Numbered from the stretch's first letter, positions 1-6,800 are shown. The stretch: DNA of 17,089 nucleotides from an uncultured Clostridia bacterium (GCA_945622055.1 CALZBV010000024.1:1-17089); one strand, 5' to 3'. Notes: a model not told the origin generated them from the sequence alone. Translations and numbers: made by a program.

Positions 1-541
1 TCGACTCTACTCCGGTGATTCCGACCTTTGCCAAAAGTGATGTCGCTGCCGCAAACACAGCGGACAAAGCCGCATAAAACAGCCATCCCCTTTTCTCACT
101 GTTCTCCGGATTTGCAACATCTTTCTTTTCAATCATCAGAAACACACCGGCCGCAAGCAGTAGTATACCGCAAAGCTTCAGCACCAGATGATGGGTTTCC
201 CGAAAGCATATTATTGCAAGTACAACTGTGAGAATCGTACTCGATTTATCAATCGGCACAACCTTATTTACATTCGCCATGGACAATGCCTTAAAATAAC
301 AAATCCATGAAGCTCCGGTTGCCATTCCCGACAAAACCAGAAACAACAACGATGTTTTTGTAATCATGCCAATAGAATCAAAAGAGCCTGCCACCACAAC
401 CATTCCCCACGAAAACAAAAACACAACCGCCGTTCGGATTCCGGTTGCCACATCCGAATCCGTCTTTTTAATCCCGCATTTTGCAAGAATTGATGTCAGA
501 CCGGCAAACAAAGCCGAACCGACTGCCATAAAAATCCACAT
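1..541 (-). CDS. EamA/DMT-family transporter, C-terminus beyond left edge
   Basis: The reverse strand is open from an ATG at 541 to the window edge (180 codons), so the C-terminal part is missing. The protein starts MWIFMAVGSALFAGLTSILA and consists of hydrophobic helices joined by short charged turns: helix 1 about residues 2-20, then roughly 36-52, 64-88, 96-111 and 118-136, with a second copy of the 'A-F-A-A-x-T-S-x-L-A-K-x-G' pattern near residues 160-175. This internal repetition is the hallmark of the EamA (DUF6) half-repeat in drug/metabolite transporters, which normally have ten helices; about five and a half are seen. The substrate cannot be read from sequence. Start choice: AAGGTGG lies 4 nt before this ATG. 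An in-frame ATG at 586 has GGAGG only about 2 nt away and is less likely. Confidence 0.85.
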   Translation of the reverse strand, partial: MWIFMAVGSALFAGLTSILAKCGIKKTDSDVATGIRTAVVFLFSWGMVVVAGSFDSIGMITKTSLLFLVLSGMATGASWICYFKALSMANVNKVVPIDKSSTILTVVLAIICFRETHHLVLKLCGILLLAAGVFLMIEKKDVANPENSEKRGWLFYAALSAVFAAATSLLAKVGITGVES

Positions 542-570
542 AAAACCACCTTGTCCTTTGAATAAACGTG

Positions 571-605
571 AAAATAGCATCCCTCCTCAAAAAGTAAGGA
601 TGCTA
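571..605 (-). terminator. hairpin with short U-tract upstream of the transporter
   Basis: On the minus strand TAGCATCC (605-598) pairs perfectly with GGATGCTA (582-575) across a 15-nt loop and is followed by TTTTC. It lies between the small-ORF region and the transporter start. Eight perfect pairs but only four U residues make it a weak terminator or an attenuator. The loop also carries a GAGGAG ribosome-site-like string. No separate promoter is evident between it and the transporter. Confidence 0.45.
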
Positions 606-739
606 AATCGTTCTACTTAATTTGCCTGCTTAAGATTCTTAAATTCCTGCTTCGTAAGCTTTTCCGAAATACCACAAACCGGGCATGCCTTAACCTTCCA
701 ACCACTGTACGGAAAAACCGGAATCCAACAACTGAACCA

Positions 740-886
740 TTATAGAGAATCCATGGCGGTAGGCCTGATTGCCTCTGCCAATACTTCCTCCATAAACTCA
801 ACGCCTTCACCTTTTTCCAATGCCTTTCGAATCGTTTCAACATTCTTCGGTTTAGTATCACCCAAAAATTCCTTGATTGGCTTCAT
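740..886 (-). CDS. small ORF, 48 aa, unknown function; possibly the front part of a broken gene
   Basis: The ORF begins MKPIKEFLGDTKPKNVETIR and ends at TAA (742-740). It has a good ribosome site (AGGGGGCAGAAG just before ATG 886) and a consensus promoter 32 nt upstream, so translation is credible. The peptide is charged and probably helical; no family is recognised. The same reading frame stays open beyond the TAA for 40 more codons to a second TAA at 619-617. That tail has a CPVCG knuckle followed by a lysine-rich helix, as in small zinc-binding proteins. Either the gene was an 88-89 residue protein cut by a nonsense change, or the short peptide is the real product. Confidence 0.5.
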   Translation of the reverse strand: MKPIKEFLGDTKPKNVETIRKALEKGEGVEFMEEVLAEAIRPTAMDSL

Positions 887-917
887 CTTCTGCCCCCTAA
901 AAATTAATCACAATTTA

Positions 918-946
918 ATTATACATAAAATTAGCATCTGTGTCAA
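918..946 (-). promoter_or_regulatory. consensus sigma-A promoter for the small ORF
   Basis: On the minus strand TTGACA (946-941) and TATAAT (923-918) are both perfect consensus boxes separated by exactly 17 bp. The -10 box lies 32 nt before the ATG at 886. This is one of the strongest-looking promoters in the window, although it serves a small and perhaps broken ORF. Confidence 0.85.
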
Positions 947-1115
947 TAATACGAAACGGTTTTGAACTCGGTAAAAATATTCCCGTATTAGTAACTCTGG
1001 TTAAGAAAATTAACTACAACTTTTCCGTTCTTTCTGATGATGAATTTCGATACGCAACCTGATTGCCCACTAAATCATATTCTCTCAATATCTGTAAACG
1101 TATAGCCCAGTAACA

Positions 1116-1901
1116 TCATCTGTCCGGATTGTAACTATCCCCTTCCGGCATTTTATTGCTGCTATACCACTCCCACGTTTGTCCATTTCCCACACCTGCG
1201 TTCACTTCCCGGATAACATCCGTTACAATCGGTGACAGGTGCAAGGTTTGGTTAAGCCCTTCGGCAGTCTGAACTGCCCTTTTAAAATCGGAAACATATA
1301 TGGAATAGCCTTCCATGTTCCAAAAGGAAGCCAGCCTTTTTCCGATGGCACGCGCCTGCTCTTTCCCATGTTCTGTAAGATCCCAGTTGCCCCACGCACC
1401 AATCATCCCGTTGACATGATGCATAGATTCCGTATGTTGAACGGTAATAATCGTTTTTTCTTTCTTCTTTGCAAAAAAATCCCGCATTACTTCATCTGCC
1501 TTTTCCCTGCCATACCAGCCTTCTCCCAGTTCTTTATTTTCATGGGGATACAAACGGTGCATATCTTCCTTTTCCGTATCACTCAGCTCTGAAAAATCCT
1601 CCACTTTCCTGTCAAGAAGAACTCCGACCAGCTTATGGTCACCATCTCCCCGGAAAAACACACCGATGATTTTTACTTTTACCTCCTCGCCAAGCAAAAA
1701 ATTGCTGTTAGTCATAAGTATCACATCAAGGTGGTCAAAAGGCGGCGCACCTGACTCCTTCAGCCATCCGTAAGGTTGTTTTACCTTCCGCACATAAAAA
1801 AGACTGTCACAGTCCTTTTCAACAAAGGAATCAGCCGCGGCAATGTACTTCATACGTTTCGGGTAGGTATAAGTTTGCTCAATTTTTGCAGTGAATATCA
1901 T
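1116..1901 (-). CDS. pyrophosphatase-like / histidine phosphatase two-domain protein, C-terminally truncated
   Basis: Residues about 20-145 resemble the inorganic-pyrophosphatase-like proteins of Clostridia (SGAPPFDHLDVILMT, KVKIIGVFFRGDGDHKLVGV, then RLYPHENKELGEGWYGREKA). From about residue 150 a histidine-phosphatase (phosphoglycerate-mutase-like) domain begins: QHTES supplies the catalytic His, followed by NGMIGAWGNWDLTEHG and YVSDFKRAVQTAE. The protein stops at residue 261 (SYNPDR, TGA), well before the second catalytic His (usually SHG) expected roughly 70-90 residues later, so the phosphatase half is incomplete and probably inactive. The frame stays open after the TGA for about 31 codons but does not resemble the missing domain. 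Start: GAGGGGAG lies 7 nt before ATG 1901. No convincing promoter was found. It may be a pseudogene. Confidence 0.7.
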   Translation of the reverse strand: MIFTAKIEQTYTYPKRMKYIAAADSFVEKDCDSLFYVRKVKQPYGWLKESGAPPFDHLDVILMTNSNFLLGEEVKVKIIGVFFRGDGDHKLVGVLLDRKVEDFSELSDTEKEDMHRLYPHENKELGEGWYGREKADEVMRDFFAKKKEKTIITVQHTESMHHVNGMIGAWGNWDLTEHGKEQARAIGKRLASFWNMEGYSIYVSDFKRAVQTAEGLNQTLHLSPIVTDVIREVNAGVGNGQTWEWYSSNKMPEGDSYNPDR

Positions 1902-2013
1902 GTCTGTTCTCCCCTCGAATCTTTATATATTATTCCAATACCCCTTCTTACCTTTTCATGAATGATGTTGTCCTCTTAACTTGTGAAAAAACAAACGTAG
2001 AGAAAGCGCAAAA

Positions 2014-2253
2014 CGAGCCGGCAGGCGAGACTTCGAACCTTCGGAGCATAGTGCGGGAAAAAGCACGAGACGGGGCGCATGACGTCCGGTGGACGTCAGT
2101 TTTGCGCCGACCGAAGCGGAGCGTAGACTTCGAACCTTCGGAGCATAGTGCGGAAAAAAAACACGAGACGGGGCGCTGGTCTCCGGTGGAGACCGTCTAG
2201 CGCCGACCGAGCCGGCAGGCGAGACTTCGAACCTTCGGAGCGCGGTAGCGCTC
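2014..2253. repeat. 97-bp tandem repeat block (about 2.5 units) with hairpins
   Basis: The core AGACTTCGAACCTTCGGAGC occurs at 2028, 2125 and 2222, exactly 97 bp apart. Units 1 and 3 share 34 identical bases (2014-2047 and 2208-2241). Units 1 and 2 each carry a long hairpin after CACGAGACGGGG: GGCGCA+TGACGTCC/GGT loop (2074-2108) and GGCGCT+GGTCTCC/GGT loop (2172-2204). The stems differ in sequence but stay paired. The third unit breaks off into the tRNA terminator. Fourteen bases of unit 1 (2061-2074) are identical to the 3' end of the adjacent tRNA-Gly (2297-2310). The block is much richer in GC than its surroundings. ORFs through it follow the repeats and are not credible genes. It fills most of the gap between the phosphatase gene and the tRNA. 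Confidence 0.85.
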
Positions 2254-2296
2254 AAAAAAATAAGAACAGTATCAAAGATACTGTTCTTATTTTTTT
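2254..2296 (-). terminator. 20-bp perfect hairpin, terminator of tRNA-Gly
   Basis: Bases 2254-2273 pair perfectly with 2277-2296 across a three-base loop, with seven A/T pairs at the base giving a U-run in either direction. It begins 2 nt after the tRNA 3' end and so terminates the tRNA transcript. By symmetry it could also stop transcription coming from the left. Confidence 0.9.
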
Positions 2297-2297
2297 A

Positions 2298-2369
2298 AGC
2301 ACGAGACGGGATTCGAACCCGCGACCCTCGCCTTGGCAAGGCGATACTCCACCACTGAGCCACTCGTGC
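2298..2369 (-). tRNA. tRNA-Gly(GCC)
   Basis: The minus strand folds into a complete cloverleaf: acceptor GCACGAG/CTCGTGC, D arm GCTC...GAGT, anticodon stem TCGCC/GGCGA around TTGCCAA (anticodon GCC), T arm GCGGG-TTCGAAT-CCCGT, discriminator U. The 3' CCA is not encoded and would have to be added by tRNA nucleotidyltransferase. It reads glycine codons GGC and GGU. It is a single gene with its own promoter and terminator. Confidence 0.97.
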
Positions 2370-2398
2370 GTATCAATGTTTTCTCACTGACAAAATAT

Positions 2399-2427
2399 AC
2401 TATACACCCATTTCTCCGATTTGTCAA
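2399..2427 (-). promoter_or_regulatory. sigma-A promoter of tRNA-Gly
   Basis: On the minus strand TTGACA (2427-2422), a 17-bp spacer and TATAGT (2404-2399). The -10 box is 29 nt upstream of the mature tRNA 5' end, leaving a short leader for RNase P to remove. Confidence 0.88.
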
Positions 2428-2483
2428 CAAAAATATAAAAGTTTCAATTTTTCATACAATTTATATGAAATACATCTTTTGAC

Positions 2484-2512
2484 TTTACATCTTCTTCATT
2501 TCATGCTAAAAT
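2484..2512 (+). promoter_or_regulatory. sigma-A promoter of the DUF4250 gene
   Basis: TTTACA (2484-2489), a 17-bp spacer and TAAAAT (2507-2512) preceded by TGC, an extended -10 element. It lies about 65 nt before the start codon and diverges from the tRNA promoter. Confidence 0.7.
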
Positions 2513-2577
2513 GCAAACATGGAAACAAATCATTACACCACCGGTATAGCACTATATCACCAGAAAGGAGCACCCCT

Positions 2578-2754
2578 ATGAATTTACCAAAAGATCCTGT
2601 CATCCTGTTAAGCTTCGTAAATACTCAGTTAAGAGACAACTACGCTTCCTTAGAAGAGCTTTGCAAAGCCTTCGACGCAGACGCAACCTCCCTTTGCGCT
2701 ACCCTGGCAAAGCTTGATTATCATTACGACAAGGCTTCCAACAGCTTCGTATAA
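2578..2754 (+). CDS. DUF4250 domain-containing protein
   Basis: A 58-residue protein starting MNLPKDPVILLSFVNTQLRD. The pattern 'LPKDPxxLLSxVNxxLRDxYxSLxxLC' is that of DUF4250, small proteins common in Lachnospiraceae and other gut Clostridia. The sequence suggests a compact helical fold ending in 'LDYHYDKASNSFV', similar to a small winged-helix or DNA-binding-like domain, but the function is unknown. Start: AAAGGAG sits 7 nt before ATG 2578; an upstream in-frame ATG at 2479 lies before the -10 box and lacks a ribosome site. The gene is monocistronic with its own promoter and terminator. Confidence 0.9.
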   Translation: MNLPKDPVILLSFVNTQLRDNYASLEELCKAFDADATSLCATLAKLDYHYDKASNSFV

Positions 2755-2768
2755 AAATATAGTAAAAG

Positions 2769-2806
2769 GAATCCTCCGTTATCAGACAACAGAGGATTCT
2801 ATTATT
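2769..2806. terminator. bidirectional terminator between the DUF4250 gene and hisF
   Basis: GAATCCTCCGTT (2769-2780) pairs with AACAGAGGATTC (2788-2799) with one mismatch, across a 7-nt loop. On the plus strand it is followed by TATTATTTTT; on the minus strand by CTTTTAC. It separates two convergent genes and probably ends both transcripts. Confidence 0.8.
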
Positions 2807-2828
2807 TTTACTTCGAAGTATCGTCTGC

Positions 2829-3590
2829 CTACAGGCGGACACTGACTCCCCGTCCGCGAAGGTATTCCTTCACCTCACGGATTTCCAGTTCTTTGTAATG
2901 AAACAGTGATGCCGCAAGCGCTGCATCTGCCTTTCCTTCCGAAAGTGCCTCATAGAAATGCTCCTTCGTTCCTGCGCCGCCGGATGCAATCACAGGCACC
3001 GGTACAGCTTCTGCAATCTGTCTCGTCAGTTCCAGATCATATCCATCCTTTGTACCATCTTTGTCCATACTGGTCACAAGAAACTCTCCTGCCCCAAGAG
3101 AATGTGCCTTTGCAGCCCATTCAATCGCATCGATACCCATATCCACACGACCGCCGTTCTTGTAAATATTCCAGCCGGAACCATCCGCGCGTCGTTTTGC
3201 ATCAATTGCAACAACTACGCACTGACTTCCGAACTTATCTGCTGCATCTGCAATCAGACGCGGGTTCAAAATCGCAGCAGTATTGACTGCAATTTTGTCT
3301 GCCCCCTCACGTAAAATCTCCTTAAAATCTTCGACCGTGCGGATACCGCCGCCTACCGTAAACGGAATAAAAACGCGTTCTGCCACCCTGCGCACCATAT
3401 CAAGCTTAATGGCTCTTGCATCTGAGGACGCCGTAATATCCAAAAAGACAAGCTCGTCCGCACCGGCGGCATCATAAGCTGCACCAACCTCCACCGGATC
3501 CCCGGCATCTCTCAGATTCACAAAATTGATTCCTTTCACAACTCTGCCGTTATGTACATCCAGACACGGAATGATTCTCTTCGTAAACAT
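2829..3590 (-). CDS. hisF: imidazole glycerol phosphate synthase, cyclase subunit HisF
   Basis: A full-length 253-residue (beta/alpha)8 barrel. HisF uses ammonia delivered by HisH to convert PRFAR into imidazole glycerol phosphate and AICAR, the fifth step of histidine synthesis and a link to purine synthesis. The N-terminus RIIPCLDVHNGRVVKG carries catalytic Asp11; the second catalytic Asp is in VVVAIDAKR (about residue 130). Phosphate-binding loops are seen at FTVGGGIRT and VIASGGAGT. The start has GGAGGAGCC directly upstream, overlapping the hisH stop codon, so the two genes are translationally close. No other his gene is in the window. Confidence 0.98.
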   Translation of the reverse strand: MFTKRIIPCLDVHNGRVVKGINFVNLRDAGDPVEVGAAYDAAGADELVFLDITASSDARAIKLDMVRRVAERVFIPFTVGGGIRTVEDFKEILREGADKIAVNTAAILNPRLIADAADKFGSQCVVVAIDAKRRADGSGWNIYKNGGRVDMGIDAIEWAAKAHSLGAGEFLVTSMDKDGTKDGYDLELTRQIAEAVPVPVIASGGAGTKEHFYEALSEGKADAALAASLFHYKELEIREVKEYLRGRGVSVRL

Positions 3591-3599
3591 AGGCTCCTC

Positions 3600-4205
3600 C
3601 TAAATCGCAACAAAATTCTTCAGGATTGTCAAACCAACCTCACCGCTCTTTTCCGGGTGGAACTGACATGCAAACACATTCCCCTTCTCAACCGAAGCAT
3701 GAATCGTCACACCATACTCTGTCGTTGCAGCTACAATCTCCGGCTCCTGCGCCTTCAGGTAATAGGAATGAACAAAGTACACATACGGCTCCTCCGAAAG
3801 TCCCTGAAAAAGTGTTGCCTTGTTGCAAAGGGAAAGAGAATTCCATCCAATATGCGGAACCTTCAATCCTTCTTTTTTCGGAATCTTTACAATAGACCCC
3901 TTTAAAATTGACAGACCTTGACAACCCGGCGCTTCCTCGCTGGAATCAAACAATAGCTGTAGACCAAGACATATGCCAAGAAACGGTTTTCCGGATGCAG
4001 CTACTGCACGAATCGGCTCCACAAGACCAAAGCTGTGAAGCTTTTCCATGGCAAGGCCGAACGCTCCGACCCCCGGCAGAATTACTTTATCTGCACTCAA
4101 AATTGTTTCCGCATCTCTGGTTACCACTACCTCAGCACCAAGCTTTTTCAGTGCCTTTTCCACGCTTTTTAAATTACCGGCATCATAATCGATGATTGCT
4201 ATCAT
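3600..4205 (-). CDS. hisH: imidazole glycerol phosphate synthase, glutaminase subunit HisH
   Basis: A 201-residue class I glutamine amidotransferase that hydrolyses glutamine and passes ammonia to HisF. The catalytic triad is complete: Cys79 in FLGICLGLQLLF, and His183 and Glu185 in CQFHPEKS. The oxyanion-strand motif appears as VILPGVGAFG. Start: AAGGAGGAGCT lies immediately before ATG 4205. The gap to hisF is 9 nt, so they form a pair. No promoter was found between the upstream hairpin (4217-4250) and hisH; transcription probably comes from upstream through that hairpin, or from a promoter inside the preceding gene. Confidence 0.97.
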   Translation of the reverse strand: MIAIIDYDAGNLKSVEKALKKLGAEVVVTRDAETILSADKVILPGVGAFGLAMEKLHSFGLVEPIRAVAASGKPFLGICLGLQLLFDSSEEAPGCQGLSILKGSIVKIPKKEGLKVPHIGWNSLSLCNKATLFQGLSEEPYVYFVHSYYLKAQEPEIVAATTEYGVTIHASVEKGNVFACQFHPEKSGEVGLTILKNFVAI

Positions 4206-4216
4206 AGCTCCTCCTT

Positions 4217-4250
4217 AAAAACTGTTGCCAAGGTTTCCCCCGGCAACAGT
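4217..4250 (-). terminator. terminator or attenuator hairpin before hisH
   Basis: On the minus strand ACTGTTGCC (4250-4242) pairs perfectly with GGCAACAGT (4229-4221), 12-nt loop, followed by a run of T ending at 4217. It starts 2 nt after the stop of the zinc-ribbon gene and ends 11 nt before the hisH ATG, directly abutting the hisH ribosome site. It fits a terminator for the upstream gene, and it also gates any read-through into hisHF. Confidence 0.75.
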
Positions 4251-4252
4251 AG

Positions 4253-5746
4253 TCACTCCTTTACCTTCTCAACCGCCTTGTATACCTTGTTACTATACTC
4301 CAGACGGGACTTCGACTGGATAATCTCCATGGCTTCCCACTCCGTAATCTGAAAGCTTTCTTCTGCCTGCGCAAGAATGCTGTTTCTGACAGAATCAAGG
4401 TCTGTTTCGATATCAAGCTCAATCGCCAGCTCTATGTACTTCTCATAACGCTGAAGCCCTTTTAACAGGGAATCCAGTGCATGAGGGTAATCCTTCATCT
4501 CATAATAATTGTAATAGGAATTCAGCTGCTTCTGCACATACATAACCGTCATAATCCTGTCATACAGCACAATATCCTCATCCTTCACGTCGAGTCCGAA
4601 AATCTCATTATAAGCCGCTGTATACTCATCACGGTTAAACTCATATTCTGCATTCCGGATGCTGAGGGAATAGGAAAACAGATTCGTTCCCACAATAACA
4701 ACAACTGCAATCATTGCAAAGAAAATAAACACAATGGATGCTCCGGCACGATTGATACGCGTCGTCTCCATTTCCTCTAAAAGAAGCTTCGCTTCCTCCA
4801 GCTTTCTTGCTTTCTTTTCTTCCTTAATGGCCTTAGCACGTCGTTGCTTCTCTTCCTTTTGCTTCTTGGCTGCATTCTTTTTCTCTGCCGCCTCTGCTTC
4901 CTTCTTCGCCTTTTCCTTTTCCTTCGCTTCTTCGGCGGCCTTCTTCTTTGCCGCAATTTCCTCCGGCGTTGGCTTCGGTTTTATCTTGGAAGGGTCTACT
5001 TTAACATTATCAAATAATTTATGCCACAAAACCGAAAATCTGCCCGGCTTTTTCCCGCCGGCTTCCGTCTTCGCTTTTTTCTCTTTTTTTTGTTTTTTCT
5101 GCTTTTTCTCTTCTCCGAACTCAGACACTGTTTCCTTTGCAGCTGATTCAGAGGCAGCCTTTCCTGCAGCTTCTTCCTTCGAAGGCTCCTTTTCCTCTCC
5201 CGATACAGGATTCCCAAACTCTTCGCCAAAGCCGGACAAAAGCTCTGCAATATCCTCATCAAAGCTTGCGGCTGCAAGCAGCTCTTCTCCTGTCGGACCA
5301 TCCTCAAAAAGCTGGGACGCTTCCGTCTTCGCTCCCTGTCCAATACTGTCTAACAAAGCATCCAGCCCGTCATCCTCCGTAGAATCCGCCTCAGAATTTA
5401 CATTCTCTGTCCGGGTTTCCTCCCCAAATGCAGGAAACTCCTCTCCTGTATCAAACCTCGGAAGACTCTCGCCAAACACCGGAATATCCTCTTCCCCTTC
5501 ATCAAATTTCGGAAGATCAGCTCCAAACTCCGGAATATCTTCTTCTGCTCCAAACTCCGGAATATCTTCGTCATTATAATCCGGGAATCCTGCAGAATCC
5601 GCAGTTTCAGACACAGCAACAGGAGAACCCTCCTCCTTTTCAAAAAGTCCGGCTTCTCCCTCAGCAATATTCAGTTGGGCAAGACAATCTTCACAGTATT
5701 CATAACCGTCCGGAATCTCTTTTCCGCACCCTCTGCAATTCGCCAT
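4253..5746 (-). CDS. zinc-ribbon, acidic-repeat, coiled-coil membrane protein of unknown function
   Basis: 497 residues in clear zones. Cys4, Cys7, Cys18 and Cys21 form an N-terminal zinc ribbon. Residues 55-112 are acidic with repeated DIPEFG/DIPVFG/LPxFD units. Residues 113-212 stay acidic. Residues 213-325 are lysine/alanine/glutamate-rich and probably form a long charged helix or coiled coil. One membrane helix lies at about 336-358 (ASIVFIFFAMIAVVVIVG). A tyrosine-rich helical C-terminal domain of about 135 residues follows, with YYNYYEMKDYPHALDSLLKG resembling a TPR-like helix pair. With no signal peptide, the N-terminal part would face the cytoplasm and the C-terminal part the outside. 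Start: AAAGGTG is 7 nt before ATG. It follows cheV by 37 nt without a visible terminator, so it is probably co-transcribed with it. The family has no function known to me. Confidence 0.85.
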   Translation of the reverse strand: MANCRGCGKEIPDGYEYCEDCLAQLNIAEGEAGLFEKEEGSPVAVSETADSAGFPDYNDEDIPEFGAEEDIPEFGADLPKFDEGEEDIPVFGESLPRFDTGEEFPAFGEETRTENVNSEADSTEDDGLDALLDSIGQGAKTEASQLFEDGPTGEELLAAASFDEDIAELLSGFGEEFGNPVSGEEKEPSKEEAAGKAASESAAKETVSEFGEEKKQKKQKKEKKAKTEAGGKKPGRFSVLWHKLFDNVKVDPSKIKPKPTPEEIAAKKKAAEEAKEKEKAKKEAEAAEKKNAAKKQKEEKQRRAKAIKEEKKARKLEEAKLLLEEMETTRINRAGASIVFIFFAMIAVVVIVGTNLFSYSLSIRNAEYEFNRDEYTAAYNEIFGLDVKDEDIVLYDRIMTVMYVQKQLNSYYNYYEMKDYPHALDSLLKGLQRYEKYIELAIELDIETDLDSVRNSILAQAEESFQITEWEAMEIIQSKSRLEYSNKVYKAVEKVKE

Positions 5747-5783
5747 GCTGCTGCACCTTTCATTTCAAAATAATTCTGCCTGA

Positions 5784-6686
5784 TTATTTCCATAAAATTT
5801 TATCAATCTCAGACACGAGACTGCCAATCTCCGGCTTGGAAAGCTGGGCGTCCGCACCAAGCGCCTCACCCTTTCTGCGCATCTCCTCATTTACAAGAGA
5901 GGAGAAAATCACAACCGGTATATGTGAAAATGCTGAGGAATCCTTAATCAGCTTCGTCAGACGATGTCCATCCATCTTCGGCATTTCGATATCCGTAATC
6001 ACAAGCTGAACCTTCTGGTCGAGTGTACCCTGCACCTTATACTCGTTCAGCTTATCCCAGGCCTCCTGCCCATCCATCGTAATCTGTAAATTCGTGTAAC
6101 CAGCCTTCGACAAACTGTCACAAATCAGTTTTCCAAGCAGTGCAGAGTCCTCTGCAATCAGAATTGGTTTCGTATTTCGTTCTCTTTCTCCGAACCGGTC
6201 AATGTCCGATACCTTAAGTCCGGTCTCCGGACTAATATCGGAAACAATCTTTTCAAAATCAAGGATTACAACCAGATGTCCCTCCAGCTTGATAATTCCG
6301 GTCGCAATGCTGTTTCCATTTCCATTAAGCGTAGCATCCGGCTTGGAAATCTCCGCCCAGGATACACGGGTAATTCCTACGACCGAATGAACATGGAATG
6401 CAACATTTAAGTTGTTAAAATTTGTAATAATATACATGTCCGTCTCCGGATTCGGGGATGGTGGCATATTCAGCTTCTTCGCAAGATCAATAATCGTAAT
6501 AATCTCGTCTCTCGGCATGTAAATGCCTTCAATACACGGATGTGAATTCGGAATCGGAGTCGGCTCCCGAAAAGAAATAATCTCTCTGACCTTAGCTACG
6601 TTGATGCCATAACAATTCTTTCCAATCCGAAACTCAAGTATCTCAAGTTCGTTTGTTCCGCTTTCCAGCAAAATTCCTGTTTCCAT
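5784..6686 (-). CDS. cheV: chemotaxis protein CheV (CheW-like coupling domain plus response regulator)
   Basis: A 300-residue protein. Residues about 13-155 are a CheW-like domain (LEILEFRIGKNCYGINVAKV, then GIYMPRDEIITIIDL), which couples chemoreceptors to the CheA kinase. Residues about 173-300 are a receiver domain: acidic pocket Glu179/Asp180 in ILIAEDSALL, phosphoacceptor Asp232 in LVITDIEMPKMDG, Ser262/263 and Lys284 in LSKPEI. CheV tunes receptor signalling and adaptation in motile bacteria. Start: GGAGGT lies 7 nt before ATG 6686; the in-frame ATG at 6701 overlaps that ribosome site and has none of its own. Promoter at 6738-6766. No other chemotaxis gene is in the window. Confidence 0.96.
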   Translation of the reverse strand: METGILLESGTNELEILEFRIGKNCYGINVAKVREIISFREPTPIPNSHPCIEGIYMPRDEIITIIDLAKKLNMPPSPNPETDMYIITNFNNLNVAFHVHSVVGITRVSWAEISKPDATLNGNGNSIATGIIKLEGHLVVILDFEKIVSDISPETGLKVSDIDRFGERERNTKPILIAEDSALLGKLICDSLSKAGYTNLQITMDGQEAWDKLNEYKVQGTLDQKVQLVITDIEMPKMDGHRLTKLIKDSSAFSHIPVVIFSSLVNEEMRRKGEALGADAQLSKPEIGSLVSEIDKILWK

Positions 6687-6737
6687 GCTATGTACCTCCA
6701 TTCTGCACTACACACTCCATGTTAATCTGCTACAAAA

Positions 6738-6766
6738 ATTATACTTTAACTATGTGTAAAAATCAA
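6738..6766 (-). promoter_or_regulatory. sigma-A promoter of cheV
   Basis: On the minus strand TTGATT (6766-6761), a 17-bp spacer and a perfect TATAAT (6743-6738), 52 nt before the chosen cheV ATG. It is a vegetative-type promoter rather than the sigma-D flagellar type, suggesting cheV is not under the usual flagellar sigma factor here. Confidence 0.75.
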
Positions 6767-6800
6767 ACTATTTCTAAAAATTCAGGGTATTTTCTTTCAC

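Noticed and set aside
1116..1118. TGA at the end of the phosphatase ORF considered as selenocysteine
   Set aside because: No SECIS-like hairpin directly after it was recognised, and the following residues do not resemble the missing phosphatase part.
2014..2253. Repeat block considered as a CRISPR array
   Set aside because: Periods of 97 bp with similar, not unique, intervening sequence, large hairpins and no cas genes; it is a tandem repeat.
2014..2369. tRNA-Gly with partial 3'-end copies nearby, considered as attachment sites of an integrated element
   Set aside because: No integrase, phage or plasmid gene lies in the window, and the shared box is only 11-14 bases within a short tandem repeat.
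1956..2390. Several ORFs of 80-99 codons on both strands over the repeat block and tRNA
   Set aside because: They follow the 97-bp repeats and the tRNA sequence itself, lack ribosome sites, and the translations simply repeat with the DNA.
4734..5579. Plus-strand ORF of 281 codons, very rich in Ser, Phe and Ala
   Set aside because: It is the complement of the Lys/Glu/Ala-rich zone of the zinc-ribbon gene; its composition is an artefact of that coding strand, and it lacks a ribosome site.
5784..6701. Longer cheV starting at ATG 6701
   Set aside because: That ATG overlaps the GGAGGT ribosome site of the ATG at 6686 and has no ribosome site of its own.
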